From positions 22,649-86,648 of the forward strand of contig NZ_MEIR01000066.1 of assembly GCF_002777825.1 (NCBI RefSeq): a stretch of 64,000 nucleotides of DNA. The letters run 5' to 3'. The notes under the pieces were generated by a model that was not told the DNA's origin, did not search any database, and saw nothing but the letters and a program-made list of their open reading frames with translations. Every line of letters starts with the position of its first letter. Position 1 is the first letter of the stretch. The position numbers and the translations under genes were made by a program. Origin of the DNA: Snodgrassella alvi (GTDB lineage Bacteria > Pseudomonadota > Gammaproteobacteria > Burkholderiales > Neisseriaceae). This document shows, one piece after another, positions 20,147-28,642 of the stretch.

Positions 20147-22849
20147 ATGCCCACACCACTTCTGGACAAACACAAAGACGCTCCCCTATTGGCAGACATC
20201 AGCTTTCTGACTCAGGCATTATTTAACATCCTGCAACACGAAACTACCGCAGCCGTACAAACCGTATTACGCCAGCTACTCAATGGTAGTCAACCACAGA
20301 CCACCATCCAGCAGGCACTCCCCACCCTCGACCTGAACCAACAGCAAGACCTGATTCGCGCTTGCAGCCTGTTTGCACAGGTATTAAACATCGCCGAAGA
20401 TGCCCATCACGAACGGCGGCGACAGGCATACGAAAACAACAGCCAGCACCCTGGGCGTACCAGCTTTATTCGCGTTATCAACCAGATTCAGCAACAGCAT
20501 ATCAGCACCTCCGAGCTGGAACAGACCTTACAGCACACCAGCATCAGTGCCGTTCTCACCGCCCACCCCACCGAAGTACAACGCCAATGCATTCTCTGTT
20601 TCCAGCGCCATATCCGCACCATTCTCAATGAGCGGAACCATACTAATAAATATCACAGCGAACAATTACAACAACAGACTGAAGCCATCCTGCTGGCCTT
20701 ATGGCAGACTGATGAAACCCGTCATTTCAAAATCAGCGTTAGCGATGAAATCTACAACAGCGTAACCTATTTCCCATTAAGCTTTTTCAAAGCCGTACCT
20801 GCGTTGTATCGCAAGCTGCAACAGCAACTTACCAGCGTCTATCCGCAAGCGAGCCTGCCCAATGTACTCAGCATAGGTGGCTGGGTTGGCGGCGATCGTG
20901 ACGGCAACCCCTTTGTCAATGCCGACACATTACAGGAAGCCTTCACCTTTCAGGCCAATACCCTGTTACAGCATTATCATCAGTGCCTGGATGAACTGCA
21001 TCAACTACTGCCTCTGTCAACCCGCCGCGTGCAAGTTGACCACACCGTTCTCCAGATGGCCGAACAGTCACCAGACACCGCCACTGCACATAAAGAAGAA
21101 CCTTATCGGCGTGCCCTCACCTATATACAGGCGCGCCTCCATGCCACAGCACAACAACTGGGTATCCAACCAGACAGTGCGCATTACGGCCTGTCCCCCT
21201 ATCAACAGCCGGCAGAACTCCTGCAGGAACTCAACAACATCTCCAGCTCACTGCAACAAAATGGCAGTGCCCTGCTCAGCCATGGCAAACTGGCCGATCT
21301 GATTCGTTCTGTTTCCCTGTTTGGCTTTCATCTCATGCCCATAGACTTACGCCAGCATGCGGCCAAACATGCCGAAGTTGTGGCCGAACTGTTTATCCAT
21401 GCCGGTCTTGAAGCCTTTCAGACCTTAAGCGAAGCAGCCAAGCAGCGCGTACTATTACGCGAACTGAGTACCCAGCGCCCCCTGTATAGCCCATATATCC
21501 AGTATAGCCCCCATACCATGCGCGAACTGGCTATTTTTCAGACCGCTGCCAGTATTAAAAATCACTATGGTGAAACAGCCATCAACCAATGCATCATCTC
21601 TAATACCGAAACCGTTAGCGATATACTGGTAGTCGCATTACTGCTTAAAGAAACCGGCCTGCTGAGTATCAGCAACGAAAAACCCACCAGCCGTATTAAC
21701 ATCGTTCCCCTGTTTGAGACCATAGATGCCCTACATAATTGCCTCAGCATCATGGACAACCTGTTCAACCTGCCCTGGTATCGTACTTTCCTGCACAGCC
21801 GCGACAACCTGCAAGAAATCATGCTGGGTTATTCCGACAGCAATAAAGATGGAGGTTACGTCACCAGCCAGTGGGCACTGTATCAGGCAGAATCCAGACT
21901 AGTACAACTGTTTGACCGCCATCATATCCGCCTGCGACTATTTCATGGACGCGGCGGCAGTGTTGGTCGTGGCGGCGGTCCTTCTTTCGATGCAATTATG
22001 GCACAGCCAGCCGGCAGCGTGGCCGGCCAGATACGCATCACCGAACAAGGTGAAGTAATCACCGCCAAATACGCCGACCCTACCAATGCCGAACGTAACC
22101 TCGAAGCACTGATTGCCGCCACCCTCGAAGCCACAGTGTTACCACCCCAGAACAGCGAACCTGACAGCAAACTGATGGATACCCTGTCTGCCAGTGCATT
22201 CAAGTATTACCGCCAGCTGATTACCTTTCCCGGATTTATTGATTACTTCCTACAAACCAGTCCCATTCAGGAAATTGCCAGCCTCAATATCGGCAGCCGT
22301 CCTGCCAGCCGTAAAACACTGAGCAAAATTCAGGATTTACGCGCCATACCGTGGGTATTTTCCTGGACACAAAATCGCCTCATGCTACCAGCATGGTATG
22401 GCTTTGGCAGCGCCGTAGCCGATCTCATCGAACAGGACAACAACAATTTACAGCGCCTACAGCAACAGGCACAACACAGCTCCTTTTTCCAGACTATGCT
22501 GTCCAACATGGATCAGGTCATGGCAAAAGCGGATCTCACCATTGCCAAAGCCTATGTCAGCCTTGCCAGCGATCAGAAAGCCGCCCAAACCATTTACACC
22601 ATGCTGGCAAATGAATTTGAGCGCAGCCGACAAGCCTTACTCAACATCTTGCAACGCCAACACTACCTAAGCGACAACCGTACACTGGCGCGTTCACTGG
22701 CCTTACGCATCCCCTATTTGAACACCTTGAACTGGCTTCAGGTTCATTTGCTGCAACAACTGCGCCAGCAACCGGATAACAGCGAAATACTCCAGCTTAT
22801 CCATCTGACCATTAACGGTATTGCTCAAGGATTGCGTAATACCGGCTAA
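20147..22849 (+). CDS. ppc: Phosphoenolpyruvate carboxylase
   Basis: Carboxylates PEP with bicarbonate to oxaloacetate, refilling the TCA cycle in the cytosol. 900 residues, within the bacterial family range. The catalytic His is in VLTAHPTEVQRQ near residue 140. The second signature LGYSDSNKDGGY and the glycine-rich loop HGRGGSVGRGGGP follow. Near the C-terminus are LRAIPWVFSWTQNRLMLPAWYGFG and the terminal LRNTG typical of the enzyme. The ATG at 20147 (MPTPLLDKHKD) is chosen over an upstream in-frame ATG at 20108 because a GCGAGAAAA purine tract precedes it and the extra residues are not family-like. The gene stands alone, with a GC-rich hairpin shortly after the stop. Confidence 0.96.
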   Translation: MPTPLLDKHKDAPLLADISFLTQALFNILQHETTAAVQTVLRQLLNGSQPQTTIQQALPTLDLNQQQDLIRACSLFAQVLNIAEDAHHERRRQAYENNSQHPGRTSFIRVINQIQQQHISTSELEQTLQHTSISAVLTAHPTEVQRQCILCFQRHIRTILNERNHTNKYHSEQLQQQTEAILLALWQTDETRHFKISVSDEIYNSVTYFPLSFFKAVPALYRKLQQQLTSVYPQASLPNVLSIGGWVGGDRDGNPFVNADTLQEAFTFQANTLLQHYHQCLDELHQLLPLSTRRVQVDHTVLQMAEQSPDTATAHKEEPYRRALTYIQARLHATAQQLGIQPDSAHYGLSPYQQPAELLQELNNISSSLQQNGSALLSHGKLADLIRSVSLFGFHLMPIDLRQHAAKHAEVVAELFIHAGLEAFQTLSEAAKQRVLLRELSTQRPLYSPYIQYSPHTMRELAIFQTAASIKNHYGETAINQCIISNTETVSDILVVALLLKETGLLSISNEKPTSRINIVPLFETIDALHNCLSIMDNLFNLPWYRTFLHSRDNLQEIMLGYSDSNKDGGYVTSQWALYQAESRLVQLFDRHHIRLRLFHGRGGSVGRGGGPSFDAIMAQPAGSVAGQIRITEQGEVITAKYADPTNAERNLEALIAATLEATVLPPQNSEPDSKLMDTLSASAFKYYRQLITFPGFIDYFLQTSPIQEIASLNIGSRPASRKTLSKIQDLRAIPWVFSWTQNRLMLPAWYGFGSAVADLIEQDNNNLQRLQQQAQHSSFFQTMLSNMDQVMAKADLTIAKAYVSLASDQKAAQTIYTMLANEFERSRQALLNILQRQHYLSDNRTLARSLALRIPYLNTLNWLQVHLLQQLRQQPDNSEILQLIHLTINGIAQGLRNTG

Positions 22850-22863
22850 ATATCAGCCAAAAC

Positions 22864-22891
22864 GGCGGACAGCACCATCTGCGCGTCCGCC
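22864..22891 (+). terminator. Hairpin downstream of ppc
   Basis: Seven-base perfect arms (22864-22870 with 22885-22891) of high GC content, starting 14 bases after the ppc stop. No T tract follows, so it may stabilise the 3' end rather than terminate alone. Confidence 0.45.
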
Positions 22892-23053
22892 TATCAACCC
22901 TCTGCCTGCCAAACTACGCCCAATCCGGCATTTACATTTCTATCCTGAATAAGGTATTTAAATACCCAGATAAAAAAGCCGTGCATAAATTGCGCAATAA
23001 AATCAAAACCGTAACCACCCTAAGCAAAAACCACCATAACCCCACGTCGATCG

Positions 23054-23082
23054 CTTGAAATAGCGCCACAACGACCCAATTT
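23054..23082 (+). promoter_or_regulatory. Sigma-32-type heat-shock promoter upstream of grpE
   Basis: CTTGAAA at 23054-23060, a 14-base spacer and CCCAATTT at 23075-23082 match the RpoH consensus CTTGAAA-N11-16-CCCCATNT with one substitution. It lies 36 bases before the grpE ATG, a typical distance. The match of both boxes at the right spacing in front of a heat-shock chaperone gene makes this a good call. Confidence 0.75.
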
Positions 23083-23117
23083 AATTAAATAATTCACCTT
23101 TTTGCTGAGGAAAAAAC

Positions 23118-23666
23118 ATGCAACCGGAAAACAACACTGAAAACGAAACTCAGATTAACGATAACACCGAAACCACAGAACCAACTGTTGCTCCCGAAGC
23201 CACCATCGAAGACTTACAGGAACGAATCAACGAGCTTGAAGGACAACTCAAAGACGAACAACTGCGTTCACTCGCAACCGAACAGAACCTGCGCCGCCGT
23301 CATCAAGAAGAGCTCGAAAGCGCACATAAATTTGCCGGCCAGAAATTTGCCAGTGCCATGCTGCCCGTTAAAGACTATCTGGAAATGGCACTGCAAGACC
23401 AGAGCGGCAACTTTGATGCCCTGAAAATGGGCGTACAAATGACCTTGACCGAACTACAAAAAGCTTTCGACCAATCTAACGTGAAAGAAATCACCCCCAA
23501 AGCCGGTGACAAACTCGACCCACACCGCCATCAGGCCTTGCAAAGCGTAGAAAGCGAACAGGAACCCAACACCGTGGTTTCCGTAATGAAAAAAGGCTAT
23601 ACACTTGCCGACCGCGTATTGCGCCCTGCTATGGTAACCGTAGCCAAAGCTGCTGACGCAGAATAA
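23118..23666 (+). CDS. grpE: Nucleotide exchange factor GrpE
   Basis: The GrpE co-chaperone releases ADP from DnaK. 182 residues with an acidic, disordered N-terminus of about 35 residues, a long coiled-coil helix (IEDLQERINELEGQLKDEQ and RRRHQEELESAHKFAGQKFA), a four-helix region around LPVKDYLEMAL, and the C-terminal beta domain DPHRHQAL...VVSVMKKGYTLADRVLRPAMVTVA, the family signature. The ATG follows GCTGAGGAAAAAAC, a good ribosome binding site. A sigma-32-type promoter lies upstream and an intrinsic terminator downstream, so it is expressed alone as a heat-shock gene. dnaK and dnaJ are not in the window. Confidence 0.96.
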   Translation: MQPENNTENETQINDNTETTEPTVAPEATIEDLQERINELEGQLKDEQLRSLATEQNLRRRHQEELESAHKFAGQKFASAMLPVKDYLEMALQDQSGNFDALKMGVQMTLTELQKAFDQSNVKEITPKAGDKLDPHRHQALQSVESEQEPNTVVSVMKKGYTLADRVLRPAMVTVAKAADAE

Positions 23667-23680
23667 ATCCGCTTACACAA

Positions 23681-23712
23681 AAACCGTCAGACATACCGTT
23701 GTCTGACGGTTT
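23681..23712 (+). terminator. Rho-independent terminator after grpE
   Basis: A 12-bp perfect stem (23681-23692 with 23701-23712) with an 8-base loop, 15 bases after the grpE stop. The arm is AT-rich at its base, with AAA and TTT ends, so it could act in both directions; on the minus strand it would lie just downstream of the cupin gene's stop. Confidence 0.8.
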
Positions 23713-23816
23713 ATATATAAACAGCCTTATCTCTGCCCAATTACATTCTATTCGAAGAGCAAAAAAACAACATCCCGCACCGGCTATCCATCTGATCAGT
23801 AAAACTGCACCTGAAA

Positions 23817-24233
23817 TTATTGCTCAGCAATCACATCAATAAACACCAACGGCTCCTTACCTATATTGGCTAAAGCATGCGATTGCCCTTTACGCGCAAT
23901 TGTCACATCACCAGCCGTAACTTGATAAGATTTACCATCCGAATCAGTAAACAGACCTGTCCCAGAAACAATAATATAAGTATCCTCATTATGCTCATGC
24001 CGATGAAAACCAATTGAATCACCCGGTTGCAACGTCATCCAGCCAATCTCCTTGATCGCCTCATCCTTCTTTGCCGCATCTCGTCTGAATGCAAACTGCC
24101 CATACAAAGTGCCCTTACCACCTGCTGCGGCATCGCGATTAAAACCAATCAATTCATCTTTTGAATACACATCAGCCCATACCGTACTGGCCATAGCGGC
24201 CAGCATCAATGCAAGCAGCCATCTAGCTAACAT
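23817..24233 (-). CDS. Exported cupin-domain protein
   Basis: About 138 residues with a signal peptide (MLARWLLALMLAAMASTVWA, cleavage before DVYSK) and one small cupin barrel. The cupin metal-site pattern is visible as GFHRHEHNEDTYIIVSGTG (His, His, Glu) and the second motif as GQSHALANIGKEPL (His). It is thus a likely periplasmic metal-binding cupin; the substrate is unknown. Two ATG codons are adjacent. The second, at 24233, is preferred because GGAGG lies seven bases upstream of it, against four for the ATG at 24236. It follows the envelope-protein gene at 24256-24942 by about 20 bases on the same strand, so the two are probably co-transcribed. Confidence 0.8.
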   Translation of the reverse strand: MLARWLLALMLAAMASTVWADVYSKDELIGFNRDAAAGGKGTLYGQFAFRRDAAKKDEAIKEIGWMTLQPGDSIGFHRHEHNEDTYIIVSGTGLFTDSDGKSYQVTAGDVTIARKGQSHALANIGKEPLVFIDVIAEQ

Positions 24234-24255
24234 CATTCCACCTCCATATCAAAAG

Positions 24256-24942
24256 TCACTTATAATCCGGCCACACTTTTTCAGAAGCAAGCCGGGTAAC
24301 ATTACACACCAGTATTACTTCACACGCTCCGGCTCCCCTGTCAGTGCGTGACAATGACGATACCACATACCTATTTCCCATATCGACCCTAACCAGCCAA
24401 CCATCCACACGGACATTATCCCCAACCTTAATACCATTAATCTGAGCAGCTATTTTTTTATTTGCCGGAATCAAATGAACATTCGAAGCATTCAGATACA
24501 TATCATCATAAGAATATGGCATAGCGCCTCCATCTTTAGTACCGGCAATACCACCAAAACGGCCTCTCTGCTCAAATTTCAGGCGCTTTACTATCTTTTC
24601 ATTAGCCATAAACCCCCATCCCACAAACCAGTCAGTTGTAGAGATACTAGCGGGTTCATCATAAAGATAAGAAGCGCGATGTAGTACACGTGCAGGCATA
24701 CTAAACCCAGCCAAAGGAGTGATTTTCACTTTTGGCAACACAAACGGCTGCATCCCTTGTGGTATTTCTGTTTGCAATGGTTCATCACCCGTAGCCATCG
24801 GCGGAAACTGCGAACAATCCACACCAACATTTAAATATGCAGGCATAACAACCGGTGAATAAGGTGAAAATCGCCACCAGCCAACACATAATAACAAAAT
24901 ACCATCAATAACTTCCGATATTGATAAAAAAATCCATGGCAA
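24256..24942 (-). CDS. Uncharacterised membrane-anchored envelope protein
   Basis: A 228-residue protein with one N-terminal hydrophobic segment (about residues 3-23) and a predicted periplasmic domain. It belongs to a recurring but uncharacterised family. I recognise the conserved blocks ARVLHRASYLYDE, DWFVGWGFMANEKIV, NASNVHLIPANKKI, VGDNVRVDGWLVRV and the C-terminal SSLSRTDRGAGACEVILV. No catalytic motif is known to me. The cysteine in GACEV is conserved in the family as I remember it. It precedes the cupin gene, probably as an operon. No function is assigned. Confidence 0.7.
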   Translation of the reverse strand: MPWIFLSISEVIDGILLLCVGWWRFSPYSPVVMPAYLNVGVDCSQFPPMATGDEPLQTEIPQGMQPFVLPKVKITPLAGFSMPARVLHRASYLYDEPASISTTDWFVGWGFMANEKIVKRLKFEQRGRFGGIAGTKDGGAMPYSYDDMYLNASNVHLIPANKKIAAQINGIKVGDNVRVDGWLVRVDMGNRYVVSSLSRTDRGAGACEVILVCNVTRLASEKVWPDYK

Positions 24943-25204
24943 ACCTAAGCAAGAATATTTAATCCAGATTTTAGTTCTATACCAAAAATAATATTTTTAT
25001 CTTAACAACTTACAACATTAATGCTAAATAAACATTAAAAACAAACGTTCTAAGAGTGTAACTCTCTTCTAAAAGAAACCAAAATATAAACAATCTGGTT
25101 AGATATTAGCATTTATTGTTCTTTATTCTGGCTTATCACCCATTAATCAAGTATAAACACATAACACCGATATTACCCTTATACTGTAAAAAAGGATAAA
25201 ATCC

Positions 25205-26113
25205 ATGCGCTTAACAAGCCTATTTTTTATTTTTACATGCATAGCCCTAAGAATGGCCATAGCAAAAGAAATAGTATTACCGGTAACCTTTATCAAAGAT
25301 ACCCATATTGCCACAGTAGTCTTAAATATCAACGGCAAACCAAGCCAGTTTCAGCTTGATACAGGTTCACAGACAGCCTTGCATTTACCACTAAATACCC
25401 TGCAACAACTGCCAGATACGATCAAAAACCAAAATACGAATAAAAGTCTGGATTTAAACGGAAAAATCAATCAAACACAAAAATTTCTGATAAAGCATCT
25501 AGATATTAACGGGCTTAACTTTGACAACATCAATGCAGAAGAACTGAAACCATGGGGCTGGAGTTATTCCAGCACTGAGGAACAGGCACCTACACCAGAT
25601 GACAACCTACCGGTTATCGGTTTATCACTCTTTCAGAATCATATCCTTACACTGGATTTTGCGCATAAAAGAATCATAATCGACGATGGTAAGGATTCTA
25701 CCCAGATAAACCAGCAATGGATTGCGTTCCCCTACAAGATTCATCCCAAAGAAGGCATTATCATCAACCTTACCGATCAGAAAAAACCATATAACCTTGT
25801 TCTGGATACCGGAGCATCAATGACCTTTATCAAAGGCAAATCACTGCCAGCAGCATTCAACAATAACAACAAAACACCCGCAGCCAAATCCGAAGAAGCC
25901 GCACTGCGCCTGAATAAAAAAGGCAATCCCCAGACTGTTAAAATCATTCTGACTAACCCATCCATCCGAAAAATCCCCATTCGGGCAGCTATTATGGACG
26001 GTATGCCTGAACAATTTCAATCAGACGGCTTACTCGGCATAGATTTCCTGAAAAAATACAGCGTGAAAATAGACCAGAAAAACCAACAGCTATGGATTAA
26101 ACCGGCTATATAA
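25205..26113 (+). CDS. Exported aspartyl protease-like protein with two DTG motifs
   Basis: A 302-residue protein with a signal peptide (about residues 1-20, MRLTSLFF...MAIA) followed by two retropepsin-like lobes. Each lobe has an Asp-Thr-Gly active-site motif: FQLDTGSQTALHLP at Asp52 and LVLDTGASMTFIKG at Asp201. It may be a single-chain enzyme with both catalytic aspartates, like pepsin, instead of a homodimer like retropepsins. The C-terminus contains GLLGIDFLKKYSVKID, the hydrophobic-hydrophobic-Gly pattern expected in the second half of the fold. It is flanked by AT-rich DNA on both sides and has no operon partner. The substrate is unknown. Confidence 0.75.
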   Translation: MRLTSLFFIFTCIALRMAIAKEIVLPVTFIKDTHIATVVLNINGKPSQFQLDTGSQTALHLPLNTLQQLPDTIKNQNTNKSLDLNGKINQTQKFLIKHLDINGLNFDNINAEELKPWGWSYSSTEEQAPTPDDNLPVIGLSLFQNHILTLDFAHKRIIIDDGKDSTQINQQWIAFPYKIHPKEGIIINLTDQKKPYNLVLDTGASMTFIKGKSLPAAFNNNNKTPAAKSEEAALRLNKKGNPQTVKIILTNPSIRKIPIRAAIMDGMPEQFQSDGLLGIDFLKKYSVKIDQKNQQLWIKPAI

Positions 26114-26415
26114 CATCAAACTATATATTACAAATTTATCTATTTAAAATTAAATTCAGAAGAGCATTCTACAAGTTTTTAATTTACAATATTCTTTTGT
26201 CATCAAACCAGAACAAGTATATTTTTTCTAAAATAAAGAAAGAATATACAATACTTAAATAACATAATGTTAAATTAAAGAGTTAAATAAGCAAATCAGG
26301 CAATAAAACAACTGATGAATAAGGTATCTTTTTATCAATCCAATATCACGATAAATCAAACTATCTTTTTAAATACCAGTATCATTTTTAGATATTAATA
26401 CTTTCCTACATTTTA

Positions 26416-26444
26416 TTGAATTAAAATTTTACCTTAGGTATACT
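26416..26444 (+). promoter_or_regulatory. Sigma-70-type promoter in front of a short terminated transcript
   Basis: TTGAAT at 26416-26421, exactly 17 bases, then TATACT at 26439-26444. Each hexamer matches the consensus at four or five of six positions. No protein-coding gene follows on the plus strand, but a hairpin with a T run lies about 40 bases further on. Confidence 0.55.
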
Positions 26445-26450
26445 TTAAAC

Positions 26451-26517
26451 AAATGGATTGGGTAGCCCAGTCGGCGCTGTAGCCTTGAGTATTCTCAAGG
26501 CTATTCTGCTTTTTTGA
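26451..26517 (+). ncRNA. Candidate small RNA of about 65 nt
   Basis: A transcript from the 26416-26444 promoter would start near 26451 and end at the hairpin AGCCTTGAG/CTCAAGGCT (26481-26489 with 26494-26502), followed by a T6 run near 26510-26516. It contains GGGTAGCCCA, another small self-complementary element. No open frame of useful size is present. I do not recognise it as a known family. It overlaps the far end of the decayed minus-strand DUF3800 gene, so the hairpin may instead be the old terminator of that gene. Confidence 0.35.
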
Positions 26518-27015
26518 CTTTATTTTCTGGCAAAATATTTAGTCCATAATTCAGATAATTGTTTCCTACATTAAGCCGGTCACCTTCACAATAAAATTTT
26601 AACTTTAATACCTCAAAAGCCCTATTAAGTTTTCTCTCAGAATTATTAACGTCTAAGTGATATCATTTAAGAATTCATCAGATAAAGCCTTGGAATTAAA
26701 ATTGAAAGGGTATCCATGTTTTCTTATTTCTTTGTCATATGGAATAACCATATCATGCCAAAAAATTTAAATTTCAATGCTTGAATTAAAGGTACCAATT
26801 TTTCAATATAAATACACTTATTAAAAATGCAAAACGCCAAAACAAAAACTGGATAATTTTTATCATTATCCATAGTTGACGTACCGCTCTCATCTGCATA
26901 AACAAAAAACGGACTAAAAGAATTATAATAATCTGCTAATAATTTTTTCTTTACTATCAGCAGATTGATCCAAATCTAAGGATAATTGAACCTGATTCTC
27001 AATATTATATTGCAT
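26501..27015 (-). pseudogene. Decayed DUF3800-type protein gene
   Basis: The minus strand encodes pieces of one DUF3800 protein in several frames. ATG 27015 gives MQYNIENQVQLSLDLDQSAD. After a frameshift in an A-rich tract comes ADYYNSFSPFFVYADESGT, the signature N-terminal block of the family, continuing to YPVFVLAFCIFNK and ALKFKFFG. After a second frameshift comes HDMVIPYDKEIRKHGYPFNF, then an in-frame TAG after NDIT. The end of the protein, RAFEVLKLKFYCEGD...NYLNYGLNILPENK, resumes directly, so the middle of the gene has been deleted. It closes with TAG at 26501. DUF3800 proteins often occur on mobile or accessory DNA. Confidence 0.75.
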
Positions 27016-27158
27016 TGTTAGTAGCTATCAGATTACATTTAGTCATATTTATTACTACATACTGTTTAGTACAGAGTGCATATCTCCGCATTACTATTTA
27101 ATCAAACATCTAATATAAACAATAACTACAACTTGTATAAGCTTTAATATTAATAAAT

Positions 27159-27938
27159 TTACTTCAACATCGAGCTCAAAAACGCCTGTGTCCGTGCATG
27201 CTGCGGATTGGCAAAAAAACTTTTCGCTTCACCGGATTCGACAATCACACCTTTATCCATAAACAGCACCTTGTTGGCTACTTCGCGCGCGAAGCCCATT
27301 TCATGGGTTACCACCACCATCGTCATTTTGTCTTCAGCCAACTGCTGCATGGTTTTTAATACTTCACCGGTCAACTCTGGATCAAGTGCCGAAGTCGGTT
27401 CATCAAACAGCATAATCTGTGGCTGCATCGCCAGTGCCCGGGCGATGGCAACGCGCTGTTTCTGTCCACCGGACAACTGCGACGGATAACAATCCTGCTT
27501 GTTTTCCAAACCCACTTTACGCAACAGCTCCTGCGCCAGTGGCACAATTTCGTCACGCTGCATCTTTTTCACCGTGATCGGTGCTTCAATCACGTTTTGC
27601 AATACAGTCATATGCGGAAACAGATTAAACTGCTGAAATACCATACCCATACGCGTACAGATATTCTTAATCGTCCGTTCAGGCACATAATGGGCACGGT
27701 TATGGCTATTATTCTGCACCAGAAAATCATTTTCAATCACAATGCTGCCCGCATCTATTTTTTCCAGATAATTCAGACAGCGCAGCAAAGTAGATTTACC
27801 AGAACCGGAAGAACCGATGATGGCAACCACTTCCGAGCGTGCCACCTGAATATCCACACCTTTAAGCACTTCCACCTGACCAAAGGCCTTGTAAATACCG
27901 CGTGCATCTATCATTAAATCAGTCGTCGTAGCGTGCAT
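27159..27938 (-). CDS. Polar amino acid ABC importer, ATP-binding subunit (GlnQ/HisP-like)
   Basis: The cytoplasmic ATPase of a polar amino acid uptake system. 259 residues with Walker [16 protein letters not shown], the Q loop [11 protein letters not shown], signature LSGGQKQR, Walker [15 protein letters not shown] and the H loop [12 protein letters not shown]; these variants are typical of the GlnQ/HisP/ArtP group. The ATG at 27938 is kept although it lies 20 bases inside the permease gene, because GGAG sits seven bases upstream; overlap coupling is likely. It is the last gene of the binding protein-permease-ATPase operon. The exact amino acid is not readable from the sequence. Confidence 0.9.
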   Translation of the reverse strand: MHATTTDLMIDARGIYKAFGQVEVLKGVDIQVARSEVVAIIGSSGSGKSTLLRCLNYLEKIDAGSIVIENDFLVQNNSHNRAHYVPERTIKNICTRMGMVFQQFNLFPHMTVLQNVIEAPITVKKMQRDEIVPLAQELLRKVGLENKQDCYPSQLSGGQKQRVAIARALAMQPQIMLFDEPTSALDPELTGEVLKTMQQLAEDKMTMVVVTHEMGFAREVANKVLFMDKGVIVESGEAKSFFANPQHARTQAFLSSMLK

Positions 27939-28563
27939 AACGTTTCTCCATTTTCTGGAAGCCCCAGGTCAGAATCAGGGTCATAATCAGGTAGAAGGCA
28001 GCCGCCACAGAAAACGGCATCAGATTGAATTCACGCTGTACCAACTGATAGGTTACGCGCATAACATCCTGCAATGCCAGTACATATACCAGCGAAGTAT
28101 CCTTAACCAGCGTAATGGTTTCATTGCTCAATGGTGGCAGGATTTTTTTCCACATTTGTGGCAGAACAATACGGCGCATGGTTTGACCATAGCTCATACC
28201 CAGTGTTTTTGCCGCCTCATACTGCCCCTTACCTACTCCCTGAATACCGGCACGGAAAATCTCAGCAAAATAAGCTGCATAATTGAGTACAAACGCCACT
28301 ACCGCTGTGGTATAAGCAGGCAGCAGAATATTAACTGCCGGCAAAGCAAAGTAAATAAAGAAAATCTGCAACATCAGCGGCGTGCCACGCATCACCCAGA
28401 TGTAAAAATTAACAATGTAGTCCAGCGCTTTAATGCCAGACAAGCGCAACAACGCCAATACCAGCCCCAATGGAATAGACAGCAACAGGGTAATGGCAAA
28501 CAGACTGAGGGTAATTTTTGCCCCCGTCCACAATTCTGGCAGCATATTTAACACATCATTCAC
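27919..28563 (-). CDS. Polar amino acid ABC importer, permease subunit
   Basis: 214 residues with the HisM/GlnP-type permease fold and about five membrane helices. The His/Glu/Gln/Arg family signature is [18 protein letters not shown] followed by [17 protein letters not shown]. The EAA loop is [20 protein letters not shown]. It probably forms a homodimer, since only one permease gene is present. It lies between the binding protein and the ATPase. A hairpin separates it from the upstream binding-protein gene, which would lower its expression relative to that gene. Confidence 0.9.
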   Translation of the reverse strand: MNDVLNMLPELWTGAKITLSLFAITLLLSIPLGLVLALLRLSGIKALDYIVNFYIWVMRGTPLMLQIFFIYFALPAVNILLPAYTTAVVAFVLNYAAYFAEIFRAGIQGVGKGQYEAAKTLGMSYGQTMRRIVLPQMWKKILPPLSNETITLVKDTSLVYVLALQDVMRVTYQLVQREFNLMPFSVAAAFYLIMTLILTWGFQKMEKRYARYDD

Positions 28564-28585
28564 GTGTAATCCTTAAAACAACAAT

Positions 28586-28620
28586 AACGCTGCCTGAACA
28601 ATTCACATTCAGGCAGCGTT
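28586..28620 (-). terminator. Intra-operon hairpin between binding protein and permease genes
   Basis: A perfect 13-bp inverted repeat (28586-28598 with 28608-28620, 9-base loop) between the binding-protein stop and the permease start. Both arms contain GCTGCCTGAA, identical to the core of an uptake-sequence dialect reported for the Neisseriaceae. On the minus strand a T-rich stretch follows. It probably terminates part of the transcription, which would give more binding protein than permease. Confidence 0.6.
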
Positions 28621-28642
28621 GATTCTAGGGTAAAAACAGCAT

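Noticed and set aside
26461..26502. tRNA-like string (GGGTAGCCCAGTCGG) near the sRNA candidate
   Set aside because: It resembles a D-arm start, but no anticodon or T-arm (no GGTTCGAATCC-type motif) follows at the right distance.
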